A stretch of DNA of 64,000 nt from Falsirhodobacter deserti. Its GTDB lineage: Bacteria; Pseudomonadota; Alphaproteobacteria; Rhodobacterales; Rhodobacteraceae. Shown here piece by piece: positions 26,065 to 35,216 of the stretch; the first letter of the stretch is position 1; every line of letters begins with the position of its first letter. The stretch covers positions 1-64,000 of the forward strand of contig NZ_ML137220.1 in NCBI RefSeq assembly GCF_004015795.1, written 5' to 3'. Made by a program: the position numbers and the translations under genes. The notes below the pieces were generated by a model. The model was not told the DNA's origin and ran no database searches. It worked only from the letters and a program-made list of their open reading frames with translations.

Positions 26065-28878
26065 ATGACGCCATCACGTTTGACGAACGCCGCGGTCCTT
26101 GCCTCTCTTATGGCTTTGCCGGCTGCCGCACAGGAACATGCACGGTTTCGTGTGACGGATGACGTGGTTGCTTCGCGATCCGAACCTTTCACCGCGACGA
26201 TCGACGGCATAGGCAACGGCAACCGGCTGACTCCTGGCGGCGGCTTCGAACCCGTTATCCTTCGCACCATGTTCGTGGCCAGCGGCGGTGACGGGGATAC
26301 GGTTCTTGCCGATGCCACCACCCTTTCGAACTGGGACAGCTGGACGGAAGGGACCTTCGACGGTGCCGAGATCGAGGTCCTGCGGATCGAGAACGGGCAG
26401 TTCGTTTCGGTGCGGCAGGACCGCATTCCCGAAGGCGGCTATCATGCCAGCGGCTGGACTCCCCTGAACCGCGGCAAAGCCGTTCCTGCCGATCGAACCA
26501 CTTTCCTGACGGGGTGGGACAACTACAACCGCCTTGGCGTGCCCTATTATTATACCGTTCGCGCCATTGACGATCAGGGGCGGCTTTCCCCTGCCGCCCC
26601 TGCGGTTGATGTTGTCAGCCCGGCCGAGCCGGGAAAGGTTCCGGACGCACCCACCCTTGATCTGCAGCCGACCGAGGAAGGTGCGGCTGCACTTGGTGCG
26701 CCGTCCGGCCTGCAAGCACGGCTGCTGCGCGGGGATGGTGTGGCGCAGCTTGAATGGCAGCCCGTTGAGGGCGCTGCGGGATACGTCATCTATCGTTCGG
26801 ACCTGCCCGAGGATCAGCAGCGCGGCTACTCGATCGATCTGGCGGGGGATGGCCCCGCGGTTCAGGAAGGTGATCTGGTGATGCTGCGCAAGCGGATCAC
26901 GGATTTCGACCGGACCCATCTTGTCACGAACCGGGTTTGGGGCGCGGCACAGGCACGGACACAGCTTGCCCCGCGCAGCCTGCGCAACTTCGGCGGCGAC
27001 CAGAACACGCCACCATGGACGCTGGTTGCCCACGATGCCGACACATCCGTGGAGGAGGCGGGCGAAACCTTCTTGCGTGTCGATCTGCCCGGTGGCAAGC
27101 CTTTGGTCGTGGGCGACTACAACCACTCTGGCACCGACCAGACTTGGTACGAGGTGCTGGACCCGTCGAAGCCCTATCGGTTCGAGGTTTGGCTGCGTGG
27201 CTCAGACACTGCGACAGCATCTTTCGCCTTGGAGGGGCCGTTCGGCGGCAAGGCGGTTGCCGGCCTTCCCAAGCAACTTGCACTGACGCCCGAATGGCAG
27301 AAGCATGTGGTGGACTTCAGCGTGCCGGAGATCCATGACGGAAAGCGTGCGGGGCGGATGGCGCTGACACTTTCCGGCAAGGGGCAGGTCGATGTCGATA
27401 ACTTCCGCGTTTATCGGGCCGATGCACCCTATCTTGGCTTGCTGCCCGAGGATGAGGCCGCGCTAAAGGAAGCCGCTCCTTCCGCCCTGCGGACGCATGC
27501 ATTTTCGAAACTGGCGCAGCGGACGTATGATCTGGCGCAGCTGACCGATCCCGGTGGCCTTGGAAGCGTGGCAGGTGGGAATACTCTTCCCCAAACGCTC
27601 GAGGTGATAGAGGCCGTGGAGTCGACGCCTTGGCTGCAGATTCAGCCCCACTTCTCGCGCGAGGAGTGGCTGGGGCTGGCCGAATATCTTGCCGCACCGG
27701 CCGATGCCGGTCCGTGGGCAGAAAAACGGGCCGCACAGGGCCAGACCGAGCCGTGGACGGACGTGTTCGACCGCATCTATCTGGAAATTGGGAACGAGAC
27801 CTGGAACGGGCTTTTCAAGCCGTGGGTTTTCTCCTCGATGAAGGATGCGGCAACCGGCGAGACTTATGGCACTGGCGAGGTGTATGGCCTTTATCAGGAA
27901 TACGTCCTGTCGATCCTTGAGGAGAGCCCCGTTTGGGACGCGTTGGAGCCGCGTCTTGTGCCCGTGCTTGGCGGGTGGGTGCGGCAATCCTATGGCTTCG
28001 ATGCTGCGCGGCGTTCCCCACGCTCCCGCATTCTGACCCACGCCGATTACATCGGCGGGTGGGATCAGGGAGAAGGGCCAGTCCGGCCGACGCCCGAGGG
28101 CTTTGCCTCGGTGCTGGCACATTCGCCGCAGCGCACGGCACTTGATGCAGCCGAGGCGCACGAAGCGCTGGAGGACCTTCCAGCGCGCGATGTTCCGCTG
28201 CAGCTTGGCACCTATGAATCCGGCCCGGGATACGCGATGAACGGGCTGAACGGCACTGCCGTGACGCCCGAGCAGGCTGCAGAGCAGGAAAAGGTCATGA
28301 AGAGCGTTGCTGCCGGAACGGCGACGCTCGACACCTTCCTGACCCGCATGCGGAACGGCGATACGATCCAGAACTACTTCACTTTCGACCGGGGCGATTA
28401 CTGGAAGTCCCACGCGGTCTGGTATCAGGGTGGCCAGCCCTATCCTTCATGGGCTTGGCTTGCGCTGTTGAATACCGAACTGTTGGGCGACATGCTGAAG
28501 GTCGAGGCCGAAGACGTGCCAAGCCGCGATCTTGAAGCCATGGGGCGACGCAAGGCGCTGGATGATGCCGCGCAGATTGATGTGCAGGCGCTGCGCCAGG
28601 ATGACCGGCTTTCCGTCATCGTGATGTCGCGACTGGTGCCGGGTGTGCCGGAAGGTCAGGATGGCCACGCAAGCGTGGAGGTGGACCTTCCGATCAGCGC
28701 GGCAAGCAGCCTTACCCGTTATTCTATGACGGGGGATTATGATGACAACAACATCGAAGGTGAGGCGGCGAAGATCGTCGCGGAAGATCTGCCGGTTCCT
28801 GCTGCGCCTTCGCAGCTTCGGATCGACGATCTTCCGCCCGGAGAGGTCCTGATCTACGTCTTTGACGGGATCGAGTGA
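26065..28878 (+). CDS. Secreted multidomain protein with a clan GH-A-like glycosidase domain
   Basis: A 937-residue exported protein with a signal peptide (cleavage after PAAAQ), an N-terminal beta-rich part, a fibronectin-III-like module (about 195-275, LQARLLRGDGVAQLEWQPV), a carbohydrate-binding-like beta domain (about 325-450), a barrel-like region (about 480-800) and a short C-terminal beta domain. The barrel has IYLEIGNETWNG, with Glu578 in the GNE motif of clan GH-A acid/base residues, and GTYESG, with Glu718 as candidate nucleophile. No exact family was recognised. Its place at the end of the glycosyltransferase-flippase operon suggests it trims or releases the EPS in the periplasm or outside. 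ATG 26065 has GGGAG upstream; 26050 is an alternative. Confidence 0.6.
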   Translation: MTPSRLTNAAVLASLMALPAAAQEHARFRVTDDVVASRSEPFTATIDGIGNGNRLTPGGGFEPVILRTMFVASGGDGDTVLADATTLSNWDSWTEGTFDGAEIEVLRIENGQFVSVRQDRIPEGGYHASGWTPLNRGKAVPADRTTFLTGWDNYNRLGVPYYYTVRAIDDQGRLSPAAPAVDVVSPAEPGKVPDAPTLDLQPTEEGAAALGAPSGLQARLLRGDGVAQLEWQPVEGAAGYVIYRSDLPEDQQRGYSIDLAGDGPAVQEGDLVMLRKRITDFDRTHLVTNRVWGAAQARTQLAPRSLRNFGGDQNTPPWTLVAHDADTSVEEAGETFLRVDLPGGKPLVVGDYNHSGTDQTWYEVLDPSKPYRFEVWLRGSDTATASFALEGPFGGKAVAGLPKQLALTPEWQKHVVDFSVPEIHDGKRAGRMALTLSGKGQVDVDNFRVYRADAPYLGLLPEDEAALKEAAPSALRTHAFSKLAQRTYDLAQLTDPGGLGSVAGGNTLPQTLEVIEAVESTPWLQIQPHFSREEWLGLAEYLAAPADAGPWAEKRAAQGQTEPWTDVFDRIYLEIGNETWNGLFKPWVFSSMKDAATGETYGTGEVYGLYQEYVLSILEESPVWDALEPRLVPVLGGWVRQSYGFDAARRSPRSRILTHADYIGGWDQGEGPVRPTPEGFASVLAHSPQRTALDAAEAHEALEDLPARDVPLQLGTYESGPGYAMNGLNGTAVTPEQAAEQEKVMKSVAAGTATLDTFLTRMRNGDTIQNYFTFDRGDYWKSHAVWYQGGQPYPSWAWLALLNTELLGDMLKVEAEDVPSRDLEAMGRRKALDDAAQIDVQALRQDDRLSVIVMSRLVPGVPEGQDGHASVEVDLPISAASSLTRYSMTGDYDDNNIEGEAAKIVAEDLPVPAAPSQLRIDDLPPGEVLIYVFDGIE

Positions 28879-30233
28879 TCAAGGAGATCTGCGACGGCTG
28901 CTTGCGCGGAAGCAAGCAGCCCCGCCGCCGCCTCGGCGGTTTCAGCCTCGACATAGATCCGCAGTTCGGGCGCGTTGCCTGACGGGCGGATGTGTACGAC
29001 CCGATCATTCGACAGGGTGATGCGGAGCCCGTCGGTCAGATCCACGCCCTCCTCGGTGCCGAGGGTGGACAGGAACTCCGTTCTTGCGACCGCGTCGTTG
29101 ATCAGTCGTTCCACCAGCGCCTGGCCACGTTCCGACGGAACCTCTGTCAGGCGGTCGGCGGTGGTGAACCGAGGCGGCTCTGCCGCGACAAGATCGGCCA
29201 GTCCGCGGCCACGCGCCTGCACCAGCGCAGTGATGATGGGCAAGGTGCTGTCACGCGTCATGAGGGCCGGCAGGGGACCCTTCGGCCCTGCTGCCTCGAA
29301 CCCCAGAAGGAAGCCGCCATTCGCCTCGTATCCGACGACGCCGTCCTGCCCCTCCATCGCTGCGATGACATAGGGAGAGCCGATGCGCGTACGGATGACG
29401 CGGAAGCCTTTCTGGTCCACGCCGCCGTTCGACGAAACCGGTGTCACCGCCACCTGCGCACCCAGTGCGGCTGCCGCGATCTGGCCAAGGATATCCCCGC
29501 CGATCACCCTGCCCGTCGCATCGGCCACCAAGGGCCGGTCACCATCGGCATCGGTGGAAACAATGGCATCCAGACCTTGCGCCCAGACCTTCAGCGCATC
29601 ACGCACCGAAGGATCGACCGCTTCGGTATCCACGGGGATGAAGATGTCGGAGCGGCCGAATTCCGTCACCTCGGCCCCCATGGCGCGTAAGGTGTCGATC
29701 AGCAGATCGCGGCCAACGGCTGAGTGGGAATAAACACCCACTCGCATACCGGCCAAGGCATCCGTCCCGAAAGCCGAGATATAGCGCGACATGTAAGCCG
29801 CACCGACGCTGTCATCCGTCACGGGTGCCGGGCCCGGTTCGGTTCCTTCCGGCATCTTGCGCATGGCCATGATGGCGGCTTCGTCGGCCTTGGAGATTTC
29901 GCCGGAGGGAATGTAGAACTTCAGCCCGTTCCGGTCAGCAGGGATGTGGCTGCCTGTCACCATCACGGCCGCGGCCCCTGCCCCGATGGATGCAAGGGCA
30001 AGCGCGGGTGTCGGCACCGTCCCGCAGTCGACGACGCGCAATCCGGCTGCCTGCGCTGCCTTCGCCACATCCCCGGCAATCCGCTTCGAGGAATCCCGCA
30101 GGTCGCGCCCGACGAACAAGGCACCGCCCGTAGGACAGGCCGCAACAAAGGCCGTAACATAGGCCGTAACGCAATCAGGGGTCAGTTCGGTTACGAGCCC
30201 CCGCAAACCGCTTGTGCCGAATTTCAGTGTCAT
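28854..30233 (-). CDS. manB: Phosphomannomutase / phosphoglucomutase-family enzyme
   Basis: A 459-residue alpha-D-phosphohexomutase: N-terminal FGTSGLRGLV, active-site phosphoserine loop VTGSHIPADRNGLK, metal loop DADGDRPLV, sugar-binding loop GYEANGGFLLG and a C-terminal phosphate-binding region (RPSGNAPELRIY). It converts mannose-6-P to mannose-1-P for GDP-mannose synthesis with ManC. The start at 30233 is preceded by AAAGGT; the longer frame to 30299 is unlikely. It converges with the hydrolase gene and overlaps its end by 25 bp, an unusually deep tail-to-tail overlap. Phosphoglucosamine mutase is the alternative, but the EPS setting favours ManB. Confidence 0.88.
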   Translation of the reverse strand: MTLKFGTSGLRGLVTELTPDCVTAYVTAFVAACPTGGALFVGRDLRDSSKRIAGDVAKAAQAAGLRVVDCGTVPTPALALASIGAGAAAVMVTGSHIPADRNGLKFYIPSGEISKADEAAIMAMRKMPEGTEPGPAPVTDDSVGAAYMSRYISAFGTDALAGMRVGVYSHSAVGRDLLIDTLRAMGAEVTEFGRSDIFIPVDTEAVDPSVRDALKVWAQGLDAIVSTDADGDRPLVADATGRVIGGDILGQIAAAALGAQVAVTPVSSNGGVDQKGFRVIRTRIGSPYVIAAMEGQDGVVGYEANGGFLLGFEAAGPKGPLPALMTRDSTLPIITALVQARGRGLADLVAAEPPRFTTADRLTEVPSERGQALVERLINDAVARTEFLSTLGTEEGVDLTDGLRITLSNDRVVHIRPSGNAPELRIYVEAETAEAAAGLLASAQAAVADLLDHSIPSKT

Positions 30234-30378
30234 CGTGGACCTTTCAATCGTGAAGCGGACGCTGCGACCAAGTCGAGCCCCGCGGGCATCTTTCCCCAAG
30301 CCTTATCATATGGAAGAGCACGTTTTGAAACACCGGCGAATCCGCGTTCCGCCATCATGGTAAACCAGCCGCACAAGG

Positions 30379-30999
30379 TCAGCCGAAGAAGTGCGCCTGA
30401 CGGAGTTTCGCCAAACCGGGTTCCAACGACGGGTCGTACCCGCCCTTGCGACATTCGATCAGGTGGCGCCAGGGTAAATCCTCGTTCCGTGCGACGAGTT
30501 TGTCCAGATAAGCATCATAGGTACCGATCTGTCTGGCTGGGGCCCCTGCGACGATGCTCCTGTCAGGAACATCGCGGCTGACCACCGAGCCGGCGCCGAT
30601 CACGACATTGGAGCCGATCGTTACGCCGGGCAAGATGATCGAGCCGTAGCCGATGAAGACGTTGTCCCCGATGATGATCGGCGCAACAGCGTCGAAATTT
30701 GTTCCCTCGGCCTGGTTGATCATGATGGCGCTGCCGTCATGGCAGGCCATCCACCCGCCGGTCATCCAGACGTTATTCCCGATGGAGATGAGGTGCCGGT
30801 CCCCCAGATGGACCGAAGGGTTGATGTGGCAGTTGGAGCCGAAGCGTTGAAATCCGCCATGCCGGCGAAGATATTCGGCCCATTCTTCGGGTGTGGGCCG
30901 CCCGAGGCGCCGCCAAAGCGAGGCATACCTTCCGCGACTCAGTGCTTCATTTTTGAGGAACTTGCGGATCAACCGCTTCAAAGCTGCACTGACACCCAT
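30379..30999 (-). CDS. Hexapeptide-repeat acyltransferase (WcaF/NodL-like)
   Basis: A 206-residue acyltransferase. A basic helical N-terminus (1-45) is followed by left-handed beta-helix repeats, with the catalytic-type His in GGWMACHDGSAI and further turns IIIGDNVFIGYGSIILPGV and IGSNVVIGAGSVVSRDVP, then VAGAPARQIG. It probably acetylates an EPS sugar. It lies upstream of manB on the same strand with a gap of about 145 bp. The 158 bp between this gene and the next one upstream show no gene. Confidence 0.8.
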   Translation of the reverse strand: MGVSAALKRLIRKFLKNEALSRGRYASLWRRLGRPTPEEWAEYLRRHGGFQRFGSNCHINPSVHLGDRHLISIGNNVWMTGGWMACHDGSAIMINQAEGTNFDAVAPIIIGDNVFIGYGSIILPGVTIGSNVVIGAGSVVSRDVPDRSIVAGAPARQIGTYDAYLDKLVARNEDLPWRHLIECRKGGYDPSLEPGLAKLRQAHFFG

Positions 31000-31157
31000 G
31001 TGTAAACCCGTAAAAACCTTGCATTTCCACTTTCAGGTCCCCGCGAAATGCATCGACGCCAGCCCTGCCTGCCTTCACCGCGCCAAGAAGGTCGACGACG
31101 ATGAGCGTTGATCTTTAGCAGTGGAAAGCCTGAAGGTCGAGATATGCCGCCCTGCCG

Positions 31158-32168
31158 TCACATGACTGCGACGAGCTGCCCCCCTCCAAGGATCAGAACC
31201 GCAAGGAATACAGTTTCGGCCACCAAAAGCGAAATGGCCGCCCCGCCCACCTTCAAAAGGCCCGGGATGGAGGTTTTCATCCCGACCGCCGCGATGGCCG
31301 TTAGGAGTGCCCAGCGGGAGAGTTCGTTGACAAATTCGATAACCGTGGCGGAAAAGACGTTGAAGGAGTTAAGTGCGGCAAGGACAAGAAAGCCCAGCAC
31401 GAACGCCGGTACCAGTGGGGGGCGCGTCCCATCCTCGGATCCGCGCGCGCGGATCAGAAGGGCGGCGATCAGCACAACAGGGGCAAGTGCCGTCACACGG
31501 ATCAGCTTGACCAGCGTTGCGATCTCGCCGGTTTCCTCCGACACCGAAAAACCTGCGCCGACCACTTGGGCGACGTCGTGGATCGTGCCGCCAAAGAAGA
31601 TGCCAGTTGCTTGTGCATCCAAATGCAGCCGTGCCGCGAGGATCGGGTAAAGGATCATGGCCATCGTCGAAAGGACCGTCACCCCCACCACGGTGAAGAT
31701 CAGGTCCCGTTCGGCGGTTTTGCCCTTGGGAAGCGTGGCGGCAATCGCCATGGCCGCCGAAGCGCCGCAAATGGCCACCGCGCCACCTGTCAGGAACCCG
31801 AAGGCGCGACTTTGCCCCAAAAGCCGCGCGGCCAGCAACCCGAAGCCAATCGTGGCAAGCAGCCCGCCCAGCACAAGAAAAACGGTGGCCGCGCCCAGAT
31901 CGGCAAACATTTCCCAGCTGATGCGGACGCCCAATAGGGCCACACCGATGCGCAGCACTGTCTTGGACGCAAATTCGACCCCCGGGGCAGTACGCGCTTC
32001 TTCCGTCATGAAGTGCAGGGCAATGCCCAGCAGGATCGCCATAAGCATTGCGGGCGCACCGTAATGCTCTGACAGGAACTGCGCCGTTACGGCGACCAGC
32101 ATGGCGACAACAAGGCCTGGCAGCCGAAGCTGCCAGAACGCATGTAGTGGGGCAAGAAGCGCAGACAT
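31158..32168 (-). CDS. YeiH-family (UPF0324) putative sulfite/sulfate exporter
   Basis: About 336 residues with ten or so membrane segments and the family hallmarks LRIGVALLGVRISW, GGAVAICGASAAMAIA and GGTIHDVAQVVGAG. UPF0324 proteins (YeiH and relatives) are regarded as sulfate/sulfite exporters because they sit near sulfur-compound catabolic genes. Here it is the last gene of a minus-strand run with a TRAP transporter and an FMN-dependent monooxygenase system, as expected if sulfite released by desulfonation must be exported. The start is ATG 32168 (GTG 32171 precedes it). The substrate is inferred from context. Confidence 0.8.
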   Translation of the reverse strand: MSALLAPLHAFWQLRLPGLVVAMLVAVTAQFLSEHYGAPAMLMAILLGIALHFMTEEARTAPGVEFASKTVLRIGVALLGVRISWEMFADLGAATVFLVLGGLLATIGFGLLAARLLGQSRAFGFLTGGAVAICGASAAMAIAATLPKGKTAERDLIFTVVGVTVLSTMAMILYPILAARLHLDAQATGIFFGGTIHDVAQVVGAGFSVSEETGEIATLVKLIRVTALAPVVLIAALLIRARGSEDGTRPPLVPAFVLGFLVLAALNSFNVFSATVIEFVNELSRWALLTAIAAVGMKTSIPGLLKVGGAAISLLVAETVFLAVLILGGGQLVAVM

Positions 32169-32190
32169 CACTGGGCCGGGTTCAGGTCAG

Positions 32191-33249
32191 TCACTGAAGG
32201 TCCGCCTCACGCTCGGCGTCGATTGCGGCTTGGGCGTCGGCAACGGCCTTGTTGAAGACTTCAAGCGTTTCGGCACCGTCACGGACGTTGCTTGCGAACC
32301 AATCCATCACTGGCTCTGCCGCAGCTTCGAACTGGGCCTTTTCGTCGGCCGTGGGAACATAGATATCCCCCCCGGCGGCGCGGAAATCGGCATATGCCTG
32401 AATTTCCTTACGCTTCGGGCTGGCAAAGGTGGCCTGTTGCAACGCTGCGAAGCCGTCCAGCACGACCTTCTTCTGCGCGTCGTCCAGTTCCTGGAACCGT
32501 GCGTTTGAAAGCCACCAGAAGGCCGCGACATAGCTGTGCTGGTCCAGCGTCAGGTATTTGAGGCCGGCATCGGGGAACTTCATCGACATGATGTCGGTGA
32601 TGCCGTTGGCGGTCCCTTCGACAACGCCGGTCTGCAGCGATGTGAACAGTTCTGGCCACGGGATCGGAGTGGGCGAAGCGCCGAGGCTGCGGGTCAGTTC
32701 CTGTGGAAGATCGGCGGGCACGGTGCGAAGCTTCAGGCCTTTCAGATCGGCGGGGGTGGTGACGCGCCGCTTGGTATTCGCGAAGTTGCGCCAGCCGCCG
32801 GTGTTGCCGATGGTCATCAGGCGGATGGTATCGTCACTGTCGGCCAGTGCCTTTTCCCGAAGAAAGCGCGTGAAGTCGCCAGTCAGCACCTGCTCGGCCA
32901 CGCGGTCATCCGACATCTGGTAGGGCAGATCCAGAACCTGCAGGTAGGGGAAGATGCCGGCCGCCCCGCCCGAGGTGGACTGGTAAATATCGATCGCACC
33001 ATCGGCCAGACCGGCAAGGCATTCCTCCCCTGTGGCGCAAAGCTGGGTGCCCATGAAGATTTCCACGGCGATGGAGCCGTTGGACGCGTTCTCCACGTAG
33101 TTCTTGAAGACGACGAGCCCGTCATAATCTTCGTCGTTTTCGTTGGAGTTGGCGGTGGCGCGCAGCGTGATGTCTTGTGCGCTGGCCAGTCCGGCCGTGC
33201 CAGCCAGAAGCGCAGCCAGCATCATGGCCGTCATGGTGGTTCTGATCAT
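32191..33249 (-). CDS. TRAP transporter substrate-binding protein, DctP type
   Basis: A 352-residue periplasmic protein: signal peptide ending GLASAQ, then the DctP fold with GIFPYLQVLDLPYQ, LKGLKLRTVPAD and GVVEGTANGITDI. The Arg of LKLRT is the conserved residue that pairs with the carboxylate of typical TRAP ligands; in a sulfonate operon it could pair with a sulfonate instead. It works with the DctQ/DctM membrane subunits encoded next to it and sodium-gradient import. The gene follows dctM by about 24 bp. The ligand is predicted to be an organosulfonate only from gene neighbours. Confidence 0.88.
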   Translation of the reverse strand: MIRTTMTAMMLAALLAGTAGLASAQDITLRATANSNENDEDYDGLVVFKNYVENASNGSIAVEIFMGTQLCATGEECLAGLADGAIDIYQSTSGGAAGIFPYLQVLDLPYQMSDDRVAEQVLTGDFTRFLREKALADSDDTIRLMTIGNTGGWRNFANTKRRVTTPADLKGLKLRTVPADLPQELTRSLGASPTPIPWPELFTSLQTGVVEGTANGITDIMSMKFPDAGLKYLTLDQHSYVAAFWWLSNARFQELDDAQKKVVLDGFAALQQATFASPKRKEIQAYADFRAAGGDIYVPTADEKAQFEAAAEPVMDWFASNVRDGAETLEVFNKAVADAQAAIDAEREADLQ

Positions 33250-33273
33250 CTCATCCTCCCTTGGATGGCTGTT

Positions 33274-34566
33274 TTATTGCACGAACCCGAACAGGCGCGG
33301 GATCGTAAGGCTGATTGCGGGGAAATACGTGATCAGCATGATCACCAGAATTTCCACGGCAAGGAAAGGCAACACGGCGCGGGCAATGGTTTCAACCGGC
33401 AGGCGAGAAACCGAAGAGGTGACGAAAAGCACCAGTCCCATCGGTGGTGTCAGCAAGCCCACCGTCAGGTTGACCGCCATGATGATCGCGAAGTGGACGG
33501 AATCCACGCCCATCGCAGTGAAGATCGGGCCGAGGATCGGACCCAGAATGATGATCGCGGGGCCGGCATCCAGGAACATCCCCACGACCAGCAAAAGCAC
33601 GTTGATAAGCAACAGCAGCACAAGCGGGTTGTCCGAAAGGCCAAGGATCAGGTCTGCCAGCATTTCGGGTGTGTGGGCAAGGGAGGCGACGGTTTTGAAG
33701 GCCATTGCCGCCCCGACCAGCAGAAGTACGACCGCCGAAGTCATGCCCGCACGGATCAGGATATCGGGCAGATCGCGAAGCGAAAGCGTGCGCATGACGA
33801 ACAGGCCGATGAAAGCGGCATATCCGGCCGCGATGGCGGCAGCCTCGGTCGGGGTGAAGACGCCGCCCAGGATGCCGCCAAGAATGATCAGCGGTGTCAG
33901 CAGGGGCCAGAATGCACGGATGGCAGCCTTGCCGCGCGCGCCCCAGCTTGCGCGGGGCGTGGCGGGCGGCAGCTTGTAGCGGTCGGCCATCAGGCCAAGC
34001 ACGACCATCAACCCGCCACCGATCAGAAGGCCCGGCACGATGCCAGCCAGAAACAGTGCAGCAACGCTTTCACCCATCACATAGGCATAGATGATCATGA
34101 TGCCCGATGGCGGGATGATCGGCCCGATGATGGAGCTTGCAGCCGTGATCGCGGCCGCGAACTTGCGGGTATATCCCTGCTTTTCCATCGCCGGGATCAG
34201 CATAGAGCCCAAGGCCGACACATCCGCCACGGCAGAACCCGACAGTCCGGCAAACATCATCGAGGACAGCACATTCACATGAGCAAGGCCGCCGCGGAAA
34301 TGGCCGATCAGCGTCTGGCTGAATTCCACCAGCCGCAGGGTGATGCCGGAGCGGTTCATCAACTCGCCCGCCAGCATGAAGAACGGGATCGCCATCAGCG
34401 GGAAACTGTCCATCCCGGCATAGATGTTGCGATACAGAAGCACGATATCACGCTCTTGCCCGTTCAGCCAAAGAAGGATGCCGGGTGCGGCGATGAGGCC
34501 GAAGAAAACGGGGACGCCCAGAAACAGGAAAACGATGAACAGGGGAAGGAACAGCGTCAGCATCAT
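33274..34566 (-). CDS. TRAP transporter large permease, DctM type
   Basis: A 430-residue membrane protein with about 12 segments; it begins MMLTLFLPLFIVFLFLGVPV and carries typical DctM stretches such as FPLMAIPFFMLAGELMNRSG, SGSAVADVSALGS and IIGPIIPPSGIMI. It forms the ion-coupled translocation channel. The start at 34566 overlaps the stop of dctQ (ATGATG/TGA) and has GGAG just upstream, giving the usual DctM length; the open frame continuing to 34728 is antisense noise within dctQ. It is coupled translationally to dctQ. Confidence 0.93.
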   Translation of the reverse strand: MMLTLFLPLFIVFLFLGVPVFFGLIAAPGILLWLNGQERDIVLLYRNIYAGMDSFPLMAIPFFMLAGELMNRSGITLRLVEFSQTLIGHFRGGLAHVNVLSSMMFAGLSGSAVADVSALGSMLIPAMEKQGYTRKFAAAITAASSIIGPIIPPSGIMIIYAYVMGESVAALFLAGIVPGLLIGGGLMVVLGLMADRYKLPPATPRASWGARGKAAIRAFWPLLTPLIILGGILGGVFTPTEAAAIAAGYAAFIGLFVMRTLSLRDLPDILIRAGMTSAVVLLLVGAAMAFKTVASLAHTPEMLADLILGLSDNPLVLLLLINVLLLVVGMFLDAGPAIIILGPILGPIFTAMGVDSVHFAIIMAVNLTVGLLTPPMGLVLFVTSSVSRLPVETIARAVLPFLAVEILVIMLITYFPAISLTIPRLFGFVQ

Positions 34567-35153
34567 TCCGCTCCGACGTTCTGGGTTTCGGGGATGACGG
34601 GCAATCTGGACCCACCGCCCATAAGCGTGATGACGGATCTCAGGATCAGTTCGATATTGACGGCGAACAGCAGTGTCACCCCGGTCGCAAGCGACGCCAT
34701 CATCCAGGCGCGCGGCACCTTTCGCCATTCGGACAGATCAAGGCTGGTCGGCACGTTCATGGAGACGGTGTCAAAGCGGCCGCTGAATCCCGTGGCCTCG
34801 GACCAGCCGATACGGATGCCGAACCACAGGACCAGCGCGCAAAGGGCAAGGCAGAACAGCGCAACCAATGTTGCCAACAGGGCTGGCAGAAGGTTGCGCA
34901 ACATCTCGATCGCGACGAACCCGCCGCGGCGGAATGCCGTGGGGGCCATCAGGCCGGTCAGCCAAAGCATCAGAAACCGCGATGTTTCATCCGGCCATGC
35001 CAAGGCATTGCCCAGCACATAGCGGCAGAACACCTGCACCAGAATAACGACCACCATTACGGTAAGGCAGATCATGCCCACATAGCGGCCGAGCGCCAGA
35101 AGCGCCGCATTTACCGTGGCGACGATATGCGCCAGGCCGATCAGAACGACCAT
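34563..35153 (-). CDS. TRAP transporter small permease, DctQ type
   Basis: A 196-residue, four-helix membrane protein with the DctQ pattern VFCRYVLGNALAWPDETSRFLMLWLTG and GFVAIEML. It pairs with DctM and is required for uptake. It ends by overlapping the dctM start. The gap to the upstream flavin reductase gene is about 60 bp, so the catabolic enzymes and the transporter are probably one transcript reading from 37755 to 31158. The periplasmic loop before the last helix (TVSMNVPTSLDLSEWRK) is longer than in the shortest DctQ proteins. Confidence 0.9.
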   Translation of the reverse strand: MVVLIGLAHIVATVNAALLALGRYVGMICLTVMVVVILVQVFCRYVLGNALAWPDETSRFLMLWLTGLMAPTAFRRGGFVAIEMLRNLLPALLATLVALFCLALCALVLWFGIRIGWSEATGFSGRFDTVSMNVPTSLDLSEWRKVPRAWMMASLATGVTLLFAVNIELILRSVITLMGGGSRLPVIPETQNVGAE

Positions 35154-35216
35154 CCTTCACCCCTCCCAAGTTCCGGTACCTGGTTTCTTAAGCCAGGCCT
35201 GACCGTTCGCAGGGTC

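Noticed and set aside
26074-27126. Minus-strand open frame of 350 codons
   Set aside because: Shadow of the GH-A-like gene, which has a signal peptide, ribosome site and catalytic motifs in its own frame.
32536-35022. Plus-strand open frame of 828 codons
   Set aside because: Antisense to dctP, dctM and dctQ; composition (His/Gln/Arg-rich) is that of a shadow frame in high-GC DNA and no domain is visible.
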